Shown here in pieces: positions 52,600 through 61,211 of a DNA stretch of 64,000 nucleotides (position 1 is its first letter; the number at the start of each line of letters is the position of its first letter). The position numbers and the translations under genes are program-made. The notes below the pieces were generated by a model, which did no database searches, was not told the DNA's origin, and saw only the letters and a program-made list of their open reading frames with translations. The DNA is from Victivallis vadensis (GTDB lineage: Bacteria; Verrucomicrobiota; Lentisphaeria; Victivallales; Victivallaceae): NCBI RefSeq assembly GCF_003096415.1, contig NZ_QEKH01000006.1, positions 1-64,000 on the forward strand, in the 5' to 3' direction.

Positions 52600-54360
52600 A
52601 TGGAAACACAGACGACCGGACTTCTGAAGGGCAGCGAAATCACGATCAAATGTTTGGAGCTTCTCGGAGTTGACGTCGTATTCGCGTATCCGGGCGGACA
52701 GGCCATCGAGCTGCATCAGGCATTGAGCCGCTCCGGAATGCGCGTGGTGCTGCCGCGCCACGAGCAGGGCGGCGCTTTCGCAGCGGGCGGCTATGCACGC
52801 GCCAGCGGCAGGGTCGGCGTCTGCATGGCCACCAGCGGCCCCGGCGCTACCAACCTCGTTTCCGGCATCGCCGACGCCTATATGGATTCGATCCCGACAG
52901 TGTTCATCACCGGGCAGGTGCCCAGCTCGATGATCGGCAAGAACGTGTTTCAGGAAACCGACATCATCGGCGTGACCCGCCCGATCGTGAAGCACAGTTT
53001 TCTGGTGCTTGACGCGAACGACATTCCCCGCATCATGCGCGAGGCCTTCTATATCGCGCAGTCCGGCCGTCCCGGTCCGGTGGTGGTCGACATCCCGAAG
53101 AACGTGCAGCAGCAGAAGTGCAAGGTCGATTTCGATCAGGCTCCCGAATTGAAATACTATCACCCCGACCCGGCGCTCGACCCGGCTGCGGTCGGCAAAA
53201 TCAAGGCGATGATCGCCGCGTCGAAGCGCCCCTGCATCTATGCCGGCGGCGGCATCATCTCGGCGGGCGCGTCGGAGGAACTGGTCAAATTCGCCGAATC
53301 CTACAACATCCCGGTCGTGACGACCCTGATGGGGATCGGCGCGATTCCGGACAGTCACCCGCTGTCGCTGCGCTGGCTCGGCATGCACGGCACCGTTTAC
53401 GCGAACTACGCGGCCAACGAGTGCGACCTGCTGCTCGCTTTCGGCGCGCGCTTCGACGACCGCGTGACCGGCAATCCGAAGAGTTTCGCAGTGGGCGCGA
53501 AGATCGTTCATGTCGATATCGACGACTCCGAAATCAACAAGAACAAGCCTGCCGACCTCGGCGTGCTCGCCGATATCAGGGAAGTGCTGACCAAGCTCAA
53601 TGAAGCCCCGGAACCGCAGGAGTACGCCGAGTGGTTCGCCCGCATCCGCGAGTGGAAAAAGAAGTATCCCTTCCACTACCGCAACAAGCCGGACCACGTG
53701 CAGCCGCAGTTCGTGATGGAAACGCTGTCGCGCCTGACCAGAGGGCAGGCGGTGATCGTCCCCGGCGTGGGGCAGCACCAGATGTGGGCGGCCCAGTATT
53801 ACGATTACAACTATCCGCGCCAGCTGCTGACCTCCGGCGGGCTCGGCGCGATGGGCTTCGGTCTGCCCGCCGCGATGGGCGCGAAGGTCGCCTGCCCCGA
53901 AAAGACCGTGATCAACATCGACGGCGACGGCAGCTTCCAGATGAATATTCAGGAATTGGGAACGCTGTTCGTGGAGGAGATCCCGGTCAAGATGATCATC
54001 CTCGACAACCAGCACCTCGGCATGGTCGCGCAGTGGGAGGACCGCTTCTACAACCACAACCGCGGCAATACCGTGCTGGGGCGCTGCAAGGGCAGCAACG
54101 GCTGCGGTTCCGCCAAAAACTGCGACGACTGTGACGGCACCCGCTGCACCGGCCGCCCCTATCCCGACTTCGTGATGATCGCGAACGGCTACGGCATTCC
54201 CGGCCGCAACGTGTTCACCCGCGAGGAACTGGTCCCGGCGATCGAGGAAATGCTCGCCGCCGACGGCCCGTTCCTGCTCGACGTGCATACCGGTTACGAG
54301 GAACATGTGCTGCCGATGATCCCGCCGGGCGGCGACTACACCGCCATTATCATGGAGTAG
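52600..54360 (+). CDS. ilvB: Acetolactate synthase large subunit, with a cysteine-rich insert
   Basis: A ThDP-dependent enzyme forming acetolactate for valine/leucine and acetohydroxybutyrate for isoleucine. It has 586 residues. The catalytic Glu is E54 in 'RHEQGGAF'; 'GPGATNLVSGIADAYMDS' and 'GQVPSSMIGKNVFQETDI' follow, and the ThDP/Mg motif is 'GDGSFQMNIQEL...NQHLGMV'. Unusually, five cysteines (C496, C502, C508, C511, C516) lie in a Gly/Asp-rich stretch where relatives carry a short loop before 'PDFV'. No ilvN-type regulatory subunit gene is adjacent; aroA follows after 55 bases. Confidence 0.93.
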   Translation: METQTTGLLKGSEITIKCLELLGVDVVFAYPGGQAIELHQALSRSGMRVVLPRHEQGGAFAAGGYARASGRVGVCMATSGPGATNLVSGIADAYMDSIPTVFITGQVPSSMIGKNVFQETDIIGVTRPIVKHSFLVLDANDIPRIMREAFYIAQSGRPGPVVVDIPKNVQQQKCKVDFDQAPELKYYHPDPALDPAAVGKIKAMIAASKRPCIYAGGGIISAGASEELVKFAESYNIPVVTTLMGIGAIPDSHPLSLRWLGMHGTVYANYAANECDLLLAFGARFDDRVTGNPKSFAVGAKIVHVDIDDSEINKNKPADLGVLADIREVLTKLNEAPEPQEYAEWFARIREWKKKYPFHYRNKPDHVQPQFVMETLSRLTRGQAVIVPGVGQHQMWAAQYYDYNYPRQLLTSGGLGAMGFGLPAAMGAKVACPEKTVINIDGDGSFQMNIQELGTLFVEEIPVKMIILDNQHLGMVAQWEDRFYNHNRGNTVLGRCKGSNGCGSAKNCDDCDGTRCTGRPYPDFVMIANGYGIPGRNVFTREELVPAIEEMLAADGPFLLDVHTGYEEHVLPMIPPGGDYTAIIME

Positions 54361-54415
54361 GCCCCGTTCCGGCAGGCCCGCGTAATTGAAATTCTGCAAA
54401 CACAGGTGATCGCTG

Positions 54416-55684
54416 ATGAAACTTCTGGTGAAACCTTCCCGCATTTGCGGCTCGATCGCGGTGACGGGGTCCAAATCCCATACGATCCGCGGCATCGCGG
54501 CGGCGCTGATGGCCGACGGCGTCAGCACGCTGTATGCGCCGCTGGAGTCCGCCGACACCCGTTCCACATTGGAGGCGGCCAAACTGTTCGGAGCGAAGGT
54601 CCGGGAGTTCCCGGACCGGTGGGAGATCACCGGAACCGGCGGCCGTTTCGCCGATCCGGGCCGTACCGTCGACCTCGGCAACTCCGGGACGGGGCTGCGG
54701 ATGCTGACTTCGCTGGCCGCGCTGCAGGGCTTCCGGATCGGTTTCGACGGGGATGCCTCGCTGCGCACCCGGCTGATGTCCGGCTTGCTCGGCGCGCTGG
54801 AAAAGCTCGGGGCAACCGTGGAATCCTCGAACGGCAAGTGCCCTTTCTCCATCCGGGGGCCGCTGCGCGGCGGCGCGACCACGGTGGACGGCACCACCTC
54901 GCAATTCCTGACCTCGCTGCTCTTCGCGCTGCCGAATGTCGGGGGCGATTCGACCGTTGACCTTGAATTTCTGCATGAAAAGCCTTATATCGACATCACG
55001 CTGTCGTGGCTGGACTCCTTCGGCATCCGCTACCGCAGGAGCGACGACATGCTGCACTGGGAGATTCCGGGCGGGCAGCATATCCCGGCATTCAGGCGGG
55101 TGATCCCGGCGGACTTCTCCACGGCGGCATTCCCGCTGGTCGCGGCGGCGCTGGCCGGCGACGGCGTCGAGATCCGCAACCTCGATTTCAGCGATGCGCA
55201 GGGAGACAAGCACGTATTCCGGCTGCTGGAGGAGATGGGGGCGGTGATCGAACGGGGCGGGCAGCTCCGCGTCCTTCCGGGCGGGCGGCTGGCCGGATGC
55301 GTTCTCGATTTGAATTCCACCCCCGATGCGTTGCCGGTGATGGCGGTTGCGGCGGCGCTGGCCGACGGCGAAACCCGTCTGGAGAATGTGCCGCAGGCGC
55401 GGGTCAAGGAGACCGACCGGATCGCGGTGATGAATGCCGAACTTACCAGAATGGGGGCCGATATCGAGGAACTGCCGGATGGCATGATCATCCGCGGCGG
55501 CAGGCTCCATGGTGCGCAGGTGCACAGCCACGCCGACCACCGGATCGCGATGGCGCTGGCCGTGGCCGCCCTCGCCGCCGACGGGGAAACCGTGATCGAA
55601 CAGGCGGAGGCGGCATCCGTCACTTATCCGGGGTTTATCCGTGATTTCCGGGAGCTTGGCGCGGATTTCACCGTGATGGAATAA
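54416..55684 (+). CDS. aroA: 3-phosphoshikimate 1-carboxyvinyltransferase (EPSP synthase)
   Basis: The sixth shikimate pathway step, joining shikimate-3-phosphate and PEP. It has 422 residues with two inside-out alpha/beta domains. Motifs are 'VTGSKSHTIRGIAAALMADG' (the usual S-K-S substrate site; 'HTIR' where many have 'YTNR'), 'LGNSGTGLRML', 'EFLHEKPYIDIT', 'ADFSTAAFPLVAAAL' and 'VKETDRIAVMNAELTRMGA' with 'DHRIAMALAVA'. The glyphosate-relevant loop reads 'GNSGTGLR'. It is probably transcribed with ilvB. Confidence 0.94.
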   Translation: MKLLVKPSRICGSIAVTGSKSHTIRGIAAALMADGVSTLYAPLESADTRSTLEAAKLFGAKVREFPDRWEITGTGGRFADPGRTVDLGNSGTGLRMLTSLAALQGFRIGFDGDASLRTRLMSGLLGALEKLGATVESSNGKCPFSIRGPLRGGATTVDGTTSQFLTSLLFALPNVGGDSTVDLEFLHEKPYIDITLSWLDSFGIRYRRSDDMLHWEIPGGQHIPAFRRVIPADFSTAAFPLVAAALAGDGVEIRNLDFSDAQGDKHVFRLLEEMGAVIERGGQLRVLPGGRLAGCVLDLNSTPDALPVMAVAAALADGETRLENVPQARVKETDRIAVMNAELTRMGADIEELPDGMIIRGGRLHGAQVHSHADHRIAMALAVAALAADGETVIEQAEAASVTYPGFIRDFRELGADFTVME

Positions 55685-55689
55685 CAATC

Positions 55690-55720
55690 GGGAATTTCGC
55701 TCCAAAAGGAGCGAAATCCC
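55690..55720. terminator. Hairpin after aroA
   Basis: TTTCGCTCC-AAAA-GGAGCGAAA (55695-55716), a perfect 9-bp stem extended by flanking G/C pairs. There is no U-tract, so termination is not certain. The style resembles hairpins in elements E1-E5. Confidence 0.45.
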
Positions 55721-55786
55721 CGGTGCTTCGTGGCTCCTGACAGGTGATAAAATTGCGGGTTTTTATGGTCTGTTGTTTATTCCGGT

Positions 55787-55815
55787 TTGACAAAATGGTG
55801 TGGTGGGGGTATATT
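55787..55815 (+). promoter_or_regulatory. Promoter of rpsU
   Basis: TTGACA (55787-55792), 17 bases, TATATT (55810-55815), followed by AAGGGGGTG as ribosome-binding site before the ATG at 55871. Confidence 0.82.
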
Positions 55816-55870
55816 TAGTGAATAGTTTCCATTACAGTCAATATAAAACGGTGCAAAGGGGGTGAAAGTC

Positions 55871-56038
55871 ATGGATACCGAAGTTCGCGTCAAAAAAGGT
55901 GAAATCATCGACCGCGCCCTGCGCCGTCTGAAGAAGAAGCTCGACAAGGAAGGTACGCTCAAGGAGCTGCGCAATCGCCGCCACTACGAGAAGCCGTCCG
56001 AAATCAAGCGCCGCGAGGCCAAGCAGCGCCGTCATTGA
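55871..56038 (+). CDS. rpsU: 30S ribosomal protein S21
   Basis: A 55-residue basic protein of the small ribosomal subunit involved in translation initiation. It begins [20 protein letters not shown], has the S21 pattern '[25 protein letters not shown]' and ends in His. The short length is within the family range (about 55-70). It has its own promoter and its own terminator, so it forms a single-gene unit. Confidence 0.93.
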   Translation: MDTEVRVKKGEIIDRALRRLKKKLDKEGTLKELRNRRHYEKPSEIKRREAKQRRH

Positions 56039-56061
56039 TCGGCACTGTGTTTGTTCGGGAA

Positions 56062-56095
56062 AACGTCCAAGCGATCCGTCGTTTGGGCGTTTTTT
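56062..56095 (+). terminator. Rho-independent terminator of rpsU
   Basis: A 13-bp stem (56062-56074 with 56079-56091, two G-U pairs), loop TCCG and a T-run to 56095. Confidence 0.88.
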
Positions 56096-56158
56096 CATAT
56101 CCGGCTTGCAAATTTCTCCGGAACATGATATGGTGAAGGCAAATACGGGGTGGAGGAT

Positions 56159-56596
56159 ATGAGTTTGACGTTTCTGGTTGTTCCGGCGCTGTTCGGGCTG
56201 CTGATTGCGATTCTGGTCATACAGATCAGGATTTACCGCGGCATGCGGAAACTGCCCGGCGGAGAGGCGCTGGCGCCGCTGGTCCGTCCCGGCTTCGGCT
56301 GGAAGCTCTGGGGCGGCCTGAATCTGTTGTATTGGGCGGCCTTTGCAGGCTCGCTGCGGCTTTCTTTTCACACGTTCCGGGAATTGGATATACAGATCGG
56401 GCAATTCCATGAGGGGGTTCTGATCGCAGTGCCGGTGTTTTTCCTGATTGCCGGACTGGCCACGCTGCTTGGGGCGGAGAAGATTCGGTTCAAATGCCCA
56501 TTGTGGACGGCATGGGTGGCGAGTTTCCTTGCCGCACTTGTTGCAGGCGTACTGCTGGTTCTCCCGACTTGCGTTCTGGTTGAGCGGCTGGGGTGA
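56159..56596 (+). CDS. Small hypothetical membrane protein
   Basis: A 145-residue protein with four likely transmembrane segments (about 3-22, 48-66, 85-105 and 120-140 of the product). No family is recognised. A GGGGTGGAGG stretch lies directly before the ATG at 56159; a GTG at 56150 is an alternative start. It ends 6 bases before the flavoprotein gene and is probably transcribed with it. Confidence 0.65.
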   Translation: MSLTFLVVPALFGLLIAILVIQIRIYRGMRKLPGGEALAPLVRPGFGWKLWGGLNLLYWAAFAGSLRLSFHTFRELDIQIGQFHEGVLIAVPVFFLIAGLATLLGAEKIRFKCPLWTAWVASFLAALVAGVLLVLPTCVLVERLG

Positions 56597-56602
56597 GCGG
56601 AT

Positions 56603-57832
56603 ATGGGGCGGATGCTTTCTTTCGACCTTGCGGTGATCGGCGGCGGCCCGGCCGGGCTGATGGCGGCCTGCACCGCCGCGGAGCGCGGGCGGACGGTGGT
56701 TGTGCTGGAATATCTGCCGTCGCCCGGCCGCAAGTTGCTCACCTCCGGGGCGGGGAAATGCAACCTGACCAATGTGCTCGAACCTGATGAGATGGCGGCG
56801 CGTTTCGCCTGCAATGCGCACCGGATCCTGCCGGCGCTGCGTGCGCTGCCGCCTTCCGCATTGCGGCGGTGGTTCGCGCGGCGCGGCGTGCCGACCGGGT
56901 GCAAAGACGGGTTCCACTATTTCCCGGTTTCCGAACGGGCGCGGGATGTGCTGGAAGCGCTGCTGGCGGAGGCGCAGCGGCACGGCGTTCGTTTTTATTC
57001 CGGTTCTCCGGTGCGGGAATTGCTGCTCGACGGCGGGGCGGTTGCGGGCGTCCGTACCGATTCTCTGGAGATCCGCGCTCCGCGGGTTCTGGTTGCGACC
57101 GGAGGGAACGGCTATCCGGCGCTCGGCGGACGCGGTTCCGGCTATGAACTTGCCCGGCAGGCCGGCCATGCCGTGCTGACGCCGGTTCCGGCGCTGGTGG
57201 GGCTGCGTACCGCAGAGAGGTGGCCCGCGGAACTGGCCGGGCTGGTGCTTGAAGACGCCGCCGTCCGGCTCGGCCCGAAAGCATCGGGCCGGGGAGAATT
57301 GCTGTTCACGCATACCGGCGTCTCCGGCCCGGCAGTGCTGGATCTTTCGGGCCGGATCAACCGGCGACTGCTGACGGAGAAGCAGCTGACGCTTTCGGTG
57401 AACCTGATCGCGGAGCGCGATGCGGAGTTCTGGAAGCGGGAGCTTCTGCAATGGAGTCGCTCCGACGGCAGGAAACAGCTCGGCACCCTGCTCGCGCGCC
57501 ACTTCAGCCGTCAGCTGGCGGAACGGCTCTGCGGGATTTCCGGCAATTGCGCCGGACTCCGCGCCGCCGGGGTGCCCGTCGGGGTCCGGGATTCCCTGAT
57601 CGCGAACCTGACGAAGCTGCCGCTGGCCGTGACCGGCTCCGACGGCTGGGAAAAGGCGATGGCGACCGACGGCGGCGTGCCGCTCGATGAAATCAATCCG
57701 CGCACGATGGCGAGCCGCCTGTGCGCCGGACTGTATTTCGCCGGGGAGGTGCTGGCGGTCGGCGCGCCCTGCGGCGGCTATAACCTGCAATGGGCGTTCA
57801 GCTCCGGCTTCACCGCCGGCAGCAATTCCTGA
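56603..57832 (+). CDS. HI0933/YhiN family flavoprotein (NAD(P)/FAD-dependent oxidoreductase)
   Basis: A 409-residue FAD-binding protein. The N-terminal 'FDLAVIGGGPAGLMAACTAAERG' is the dinucleotide fold, and 'PSPGRKLLTSGAGKCNLTN' is the family's diagnostic RK-L-SG-G-CN-TN motif. 'VLVATGGNGYPALGGRGSGYELARQAGH' and the C-terminal 'GLYFAGEVLAVGAPCGGYNLQWAFSSGFTAG' complete the pattern. BaiN, a member in gut clostridia, acts on bile acid intermediates, but most members have no known substrate. Confidence 0.88.
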   Translation: MGRMLSFDLAVIGGGPAGLMAACTAAERGRTVVVLEYLPSPGRKLLTSGAGKCNLTNVLEPDEMAARFACNAHRILPALRALPPSALRRWFARRGVPTGCKDGFHYFPVSERARDVLEALLAEAQRHGVRFYSGSPVRELLLDGGAVAGVRTDSLEIRAPRVLVATGGNGYPALGGRGSGYELARQAGHAVLTPVPALVGLRTAERWPAELAGLVLEDAAVRLGPKASGRGELLFTHTGVSGPAVLDLSGRINRRLLTEKQLTLSVNLIAERDAEFWKRELLQWSRSDGRKQLGTLLARHFSRQLAERLCGISGNCAGLRAAGVPVGVRDSLIANLTKLPLAVTGSDGWEKAMATDGGVPLDEINPRTMASRLCAGLYFAGEVLAVGAPCGGYNLQWAFSSGFTAGSNS

Positions 57833-57862
57833 TTGGAACAGGCATCCGGGTTGACAAATTTC

Positions 57863-57897
57863 CTTACGTTAAAATTGCACAACGCATCAAACGTAAG
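57863..57897 (+). promoter_or_regulatory. Inverted repeat overlapping the ribosome-binding site
   Basis: CTTACGTT (57863-57870) and AACGTAAG (57890-57897) form a perfect 8-bp inverted repeat. The second arm overlaps the AAGGAG ribosome-binding site at 57895-57900 of the downstream gene, so an RNA hairpin would hide it. TTGACA at 57851 is a possible -35 box, but no well-spaced -10 is visible; alternatively this is a protein-binding operator. Confidence 0.45.
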
Positions 57898-57908
57898 GAG
57901 AATATTTC

Positions 57909-59162
57909 ATGTCTGATTCCTTTTTGCCTGCCGTGACGGCCGGGGACGGCATCGCCGTTGAGCGTACCGTCTACGGCTATCGCGTCCATCTGGATCAGGA
58001 GAGCATTCCGGCCGCCGCCGCTTCGGAGCCTTACACCGGCTATTTCAAGGTGATTGCGGCGGAAGAGGGCGGAAGCGTCCGCATCGTCGACGGTTCAGTC
58101 GGCAATACCGGCGCTCCGGCCGGATACGTCTATATCGACCGTTTCTATCTGCAGGAGGAGGTGGTCGAAAGCGGTGCTCCGGCGATCGGCCTGCGCCGTT
58201 TCCGGGTTCCGGTTCCAGCCGGCACGCTTGCGGTAGACGGCAGCGGCATCGCGACGCTGGCGCTGACGCTGGTTGCGGATGGTGGCCCTTATGACGATCC
58301 GTGCTGGGGAAAGGTTTCCATCTCCACTGCCTATCGCTTCACCACGGAGGTTCCGAAGCCGGAAACCGGGGAGTTTATCGTAGTGCTGGCGAAGGTCCGC
58401 CGTGAGCCGGACGGGACGCTTGCCGTCTTTCAGCAGCAGCATGGGGTGCCGGAGGGGGCAATCCAGCTCAAGGGAATCGAACTGGAATCCGACTCCGGCT
58501 CCGGCTCCGGTTCGGAAAGTTCCGGCAGTTCCGAAAGCGGTGGAGAATCCGAGTCCGGCGGCAATTCCGAGTCGGGGGGCGGCGAAGGCCCCGGCGGCGG
58601 CTCCGAATCGGAGGGGGGAGATTTCTCGGAGTCGGGCAGCGACGGTGACGGCTCCGGCGCGGAGAGTGAAAGCTCCGGCGAAGGAGGCGGCGAAAGTTCC
58701 GGCGAAGGAGGCGAAGAGAGTTCCGGCGGCGGTTCTGAATCCGGCGGAGAAGGCTCCGGCGGGGAGCCGCCCGATCCCCCCGATCCGCCGGGCCCGCCCG
58801 ATGAATCTTCCTCCGGCGGCGAGGGTTCCGGTGGAGACGGCTCCGGCGGCGGCGGTTCGTCCAGCGACGAAGTGATTCCGGGGCAATACTACCTGGTCTG
58901 CCACCGCCGGTTCGTGGCGACGTGGGGATGTCTGGCCGACGGCGCCGGAATCTACCCGGAAATCCTGACGCTTCAGGCTCCGTTTTCCTTCACGCTCGGC
59001 TGTACCGATGTCCCCCACTTCAACCCGGATACCGGCGAACCGAATATGCCGACCGCCAACCTCTACAGCCTGATTGCGGGGCCGTTTGAGGAAAAGCTGG
59101 GGGCGGACAACTACCTCTACGCCAATCTGGAAAGCATCAACCGCAGCTGTCTGGGAGAATAA
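57909..59162 (+). CDS. Protein with a long Ser/Gly/Glu-rich low-complexity region
   Basis: A 417-residue protein of no recognised family. An N-terminal beta-rich domain (about 1-195, 'AVTAGDGIAVERTVYGYRVHL') resembles phage structural or fibre proteins only in general style. About residues 197-321 are almost purely Ser, Gly and Glu, ending in a Pro/Asp block, and a C-terminal domain (about 322-417) contains four cysteines. There is no signal peptide. AAGGAG precedes the ATG. Its stop is 3 bases before a glycosyltransferase-like gene; the Ser-rich region might be a glycosylation substrate (inference), or both may be prophage remnants. Confidence 0.6.
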   Translation: MSDSFLPAVTAGDGIAVERTVYGYRVHLDQESIPAAAASEPYTGYFKVIAAEEGGSVRIVDGSVGNTGAPAGYVYIDRFYLQEEVVESGAPAIGLRRFRVPVPAGTLAVDGSGIATLALTLVADGGPYDDPCWGKVSISTAYRFTTEVPKPETGEFIVVLAKVRREPDGTLAVFQQQHGVPEGAIQLKGIELESDSGSGSGSESSGSSESGGESESGGNSESGGGEGPGGGSESEGGDFSESGSDGDGSGAESESSGEGGGESSGEGGEESSGGGSESGGEGSGGEPPDPPDPPGPPDESSSGGEGSGGDGSGGGGSSSDEVIPGQYYLVCHRRFVATWGCLADGAGIYPEILTLQAPFSFTLGCTDVPHFNPDTGEPNMPTANLYSLIAGPFEEKLGADNYLYANLESINRSCLGE

Positions 59163-59165
59163 GCG

Positions 59166-61016
59166 ATGACCGTCAATCAACATTCCTGCGTCGACTGCGC
59201 GATCAAGCATCTGGCGAGCGCCGTGGTGATCGCCCGTGAAATTCTGACCGGCTACAACACGCCGCAATACCGGCTGGCGCTGATCGGTAACCTGAATGAA
59301 GCTCAGGAACAACTCTCCGGCATCGATCCGAAGCTGGCGAACCATATCCGGAGCCTGCGGCTGAAGCTCGCGCCGGAAGGGCTGGAGCTGGCATTCGACC
59401 AGAGCATGATCCGGCGTATCGAACTGTGCGCGCTCGCCGCCGACTGGCGGCAGCGGCACGGGCTGTACCGCAAGGCGCCGGACCGGGAAGCGGTGCGGAC
59501 CGCGGCGCTGCCCGCTCCCCGGAAGTGCCGCTGCTCAAAGGATGCTCCGGTCGATGTGCTGGTTCCGCTCAGCGCCGACGGCAGCATATCCGCCAATGAC
59601 GAGCTGCGTTTCGCGCTGCGTTCGATCGAGCGCAACCTGAAAGGCTATCGCAATCTGGTGCTGGTGTCGGACCGGCCGCCCGCCGGATTCGGGGAGTACC
59701 GTTTCATTCAGGCCTCCGACGTGTATCCGCGCAAGCAGATGAACATCCACCATGCGCTGATGACCGCATTCCGGGCAGAGGGCATCGCCGACGAAGTGAT
59801 CTTCTGGGCTGATGACAATGTGCTGCTGGAGGAGATGCACGTGACCGAGCTGCCGGTGACGGCGCGCCGGGACGGGCTGCTCGGTTTCTCCAACGCTCCC
59901 GACGCCCGGATCTGGCACCGGAGTCTGCGCAATACCGGGGAGGCGCTGCGGAAAGCGGGGTATCCGGCGGTGAATTACGAAGCGCATACGCCGGTGCGGT
60001 TCAATAAGGAGCGTTATCTGGCGCTGGAACGGGAGTTCGACTTCTACTCCGAAGTCGGCCTCTGCTATATCTCGCTGTACCTGAACCGTTACGGCGTGCC
60101 GGAGGCGGTTCCGATGACGGAGGTGAAAGCGACCTGTGAGAGTGAAACGGTCGACGTCTCCCGGCTGACGGGCAAACGGTTCCTCGGTTACCATGACGCG
60201 GCGGCTCCGGCGCTTTTCCCGCTGCTGCGGCAGCGTTTCCCGGAGCCTTCGAAGTGGGAGCGTTTCCCAAAATCCGGCCCGCTCTATTCCGGCGAGCCGC
60301 AGATCGGCGTGGTGCTGGGCACGTTCGGCAGCGCGCCGCACATCGACCTCGGGCTGCACTGGCTGGTCAATGTGAACCGCCTGCCAGTGCTGGTGGTGGA
60401 TGACGGTTCGGACGACGCGCGGCTGGAGGAGGTCTGCGCCCGGTACGGGGCGCAATTCCTGCGTCTGCCGGTGCGTCACGGCCACTGGGCGGGGGATATG
60501 CGGATCTTCGCGGAGGGGCTGGAGTGGGCGGCTGCGAACGGCATTGAACTTCTGGTCAAGCTGTCGCGCCGTTTCATCCCGACCCGGGAGTGGGCCGGTG
60601 AGCTGGCGGAGCTGGCGCGGGCGTCGAACGCGGTGACCTTTTCGAGCTATACGACCAGCTACGGCTACGGCTTCCGCACCGAGGCGACCGGAATGCTGAC
60701 GGCGGCGTGGGCGCCGCTTGCGGAACAGCTTCGCAAAGAGGCGCAGCCGGGAAAGCGGATTTTCGTGGAACAGCGGCTGCACCGCGCCGCGCGGCAACTG
60801 GCCGACGAGTGGCTGACGCCGGAGTTCGCGGCTTACCGCCAGCTGCACTGTCCGGGCCGGGGACGTTCCGGGTACGCGCTGTGGTCGGCCCTGCTCGGAA
60901 CCGACCGGAAACGGAAGTATCCGGGCCTGCTCTGGCACAACGCCAATCCGCCGGAGGAGTACGCCGAAGCGGCCCGTCAGGCCGGGCTGCCCTATCGGGT
61001 TGAAGATTTCAGATAA
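59166..61016 (+). CDS. Multidomain glycosyltransferase-like protein
   Basis: A 616-residue cytoplasmic-looking protein with three parts. Residues 1-100 begin 'HSCVDCAIKHLASAVVIAREI' (CxxC and His), a small helical domain of unknown role. About 135-290 resembles Stealth-type sugar-phosphotransferases: 'NDELRFALRSIERNLKGYRNLVLVSD' and 'VIFWADDNVLLEEM' with D216-D217. About 378-560 is a GT-A/GT2-like fold with 'VLVVDDGSDDARLEEVCARYGA' (DDGS near 411). It is translationally coupled to the Ser/Gly-rich protein. Acceptor and donor are unknown. Clear terminators or promoters between the two genes are absent. Confidence 0.6.
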   Translation: MTVNQHSCVDCAIKHLASAVVIAREILTGYNTPQYRLALIGNLNEAQEQLSGIDPKLANHIRSLRLKLAPEGLELAFDQSMIRRIELCALAADWRQRHGLYRKAPDREAVRTAALPAPRKCRCSKDAPVDVLVPLSADGSISANDELRFALRSIERNLKGYRNLVLVSDRPPAGFGEYRFIQASDVYPRKQMNIHHALMTAFRAEGIADEVIFWADDNVLLEEMHVTELPVTARRDGLLGFSNAPDARIWHRSLRNTGEALRKAGYPAVNYEAHTPVRFNKERYLALEREFDFYSEVGLCYISLYLNRYGVPEAVPMTEVKATCESETVDVSRLTGKRFLGYHDAAAPALFPLLRQRFPEPSKWERFPKSGPLYSGEPQIGVVLGTFGSAPHIDLGLHWLVNVNRLPVLVVDDGSDDARLEEVCARYGAQFLRLPVRHGHWAGDMRIFAEGLEWAAANGIELLVKLSRRFIPTREWAGELAELARASNAVTFSSYTTSYGYGFRTEATGMLTAAWAPLAEQLRKEAQPGKRIFVEQRLHRAARQLADEWLTPEFAAYRQLHCPGRGRSGYALWSALLGTDRKRKYPGLLWHNANPPEEYAEAARQAGLPYRVEDFR

Positions 61017-61043
61017 TTCTCTCTGAAAAAAATGATATCCGGC

Positions 61044-61071
61044 TTGACAAAAGCGGAAGATGGAATATATT
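61044..61071 (+). promoter_or_regulatory. Promoter of tRNA-Val
   Basis: TTGACA (61044-61049), 16 bases, TATATT (61066-61071), 22 bases before the tRNA. Confidence 0.8.
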
Positions 61072-61093
61072 AAACGTACCAGTTCACTGGTAT

Positions 61094-61170
61094 GGGCGGC
61101 TAGCTCAGCTGGCTAGAGCGCTGCTTTCACACGGCAGAGGTCATGAGTTCGAGTCTCGTGCCGCCCACCA
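61094..61170 (+). tRNA. tRNA-Val (anticodon CAC)
   Basis: A 77-base cloverleaf. The acceptor stem is GGGCGGC/GCCGCCC and the D-arm is standard. The anticodon stem CTGCT/GGCAG holds the 7-base loop TTCACAC, giving anticodon CAC for GUG valine codons. The T-arm contains TTCGAGT. The discriminator is A and the 3' CCA is encoded (61168-61170). Confidence 0.97.
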
Positions 61171-61183
61171 TTTTCCGGTTTTC

Positions 61184-61211
61184 ATCCACCTCGCAAGGGT
61201 GGATTTTTTTT
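61184..61211 (+). terminator. Terminator after tRNA-Val
   Basis: ATCCACC (61184-61190), loop TCGCAAG, GGTGGAT (61198-61204) and a T-run. Beyond it, 61212-61456 is AT-rich with no gene seen. Confidence 0.85.

Noticed and set aside
57909-61016. Calling the Ser/Gly-rich protein and the glycosyltransferase a prophage.
   Set aside because: No integrase, terminase, capsid, portal or attachment-site pair is present, although the nearby tRNA-Val would be a possible integration site; its flanks show no duplicated 3' end.
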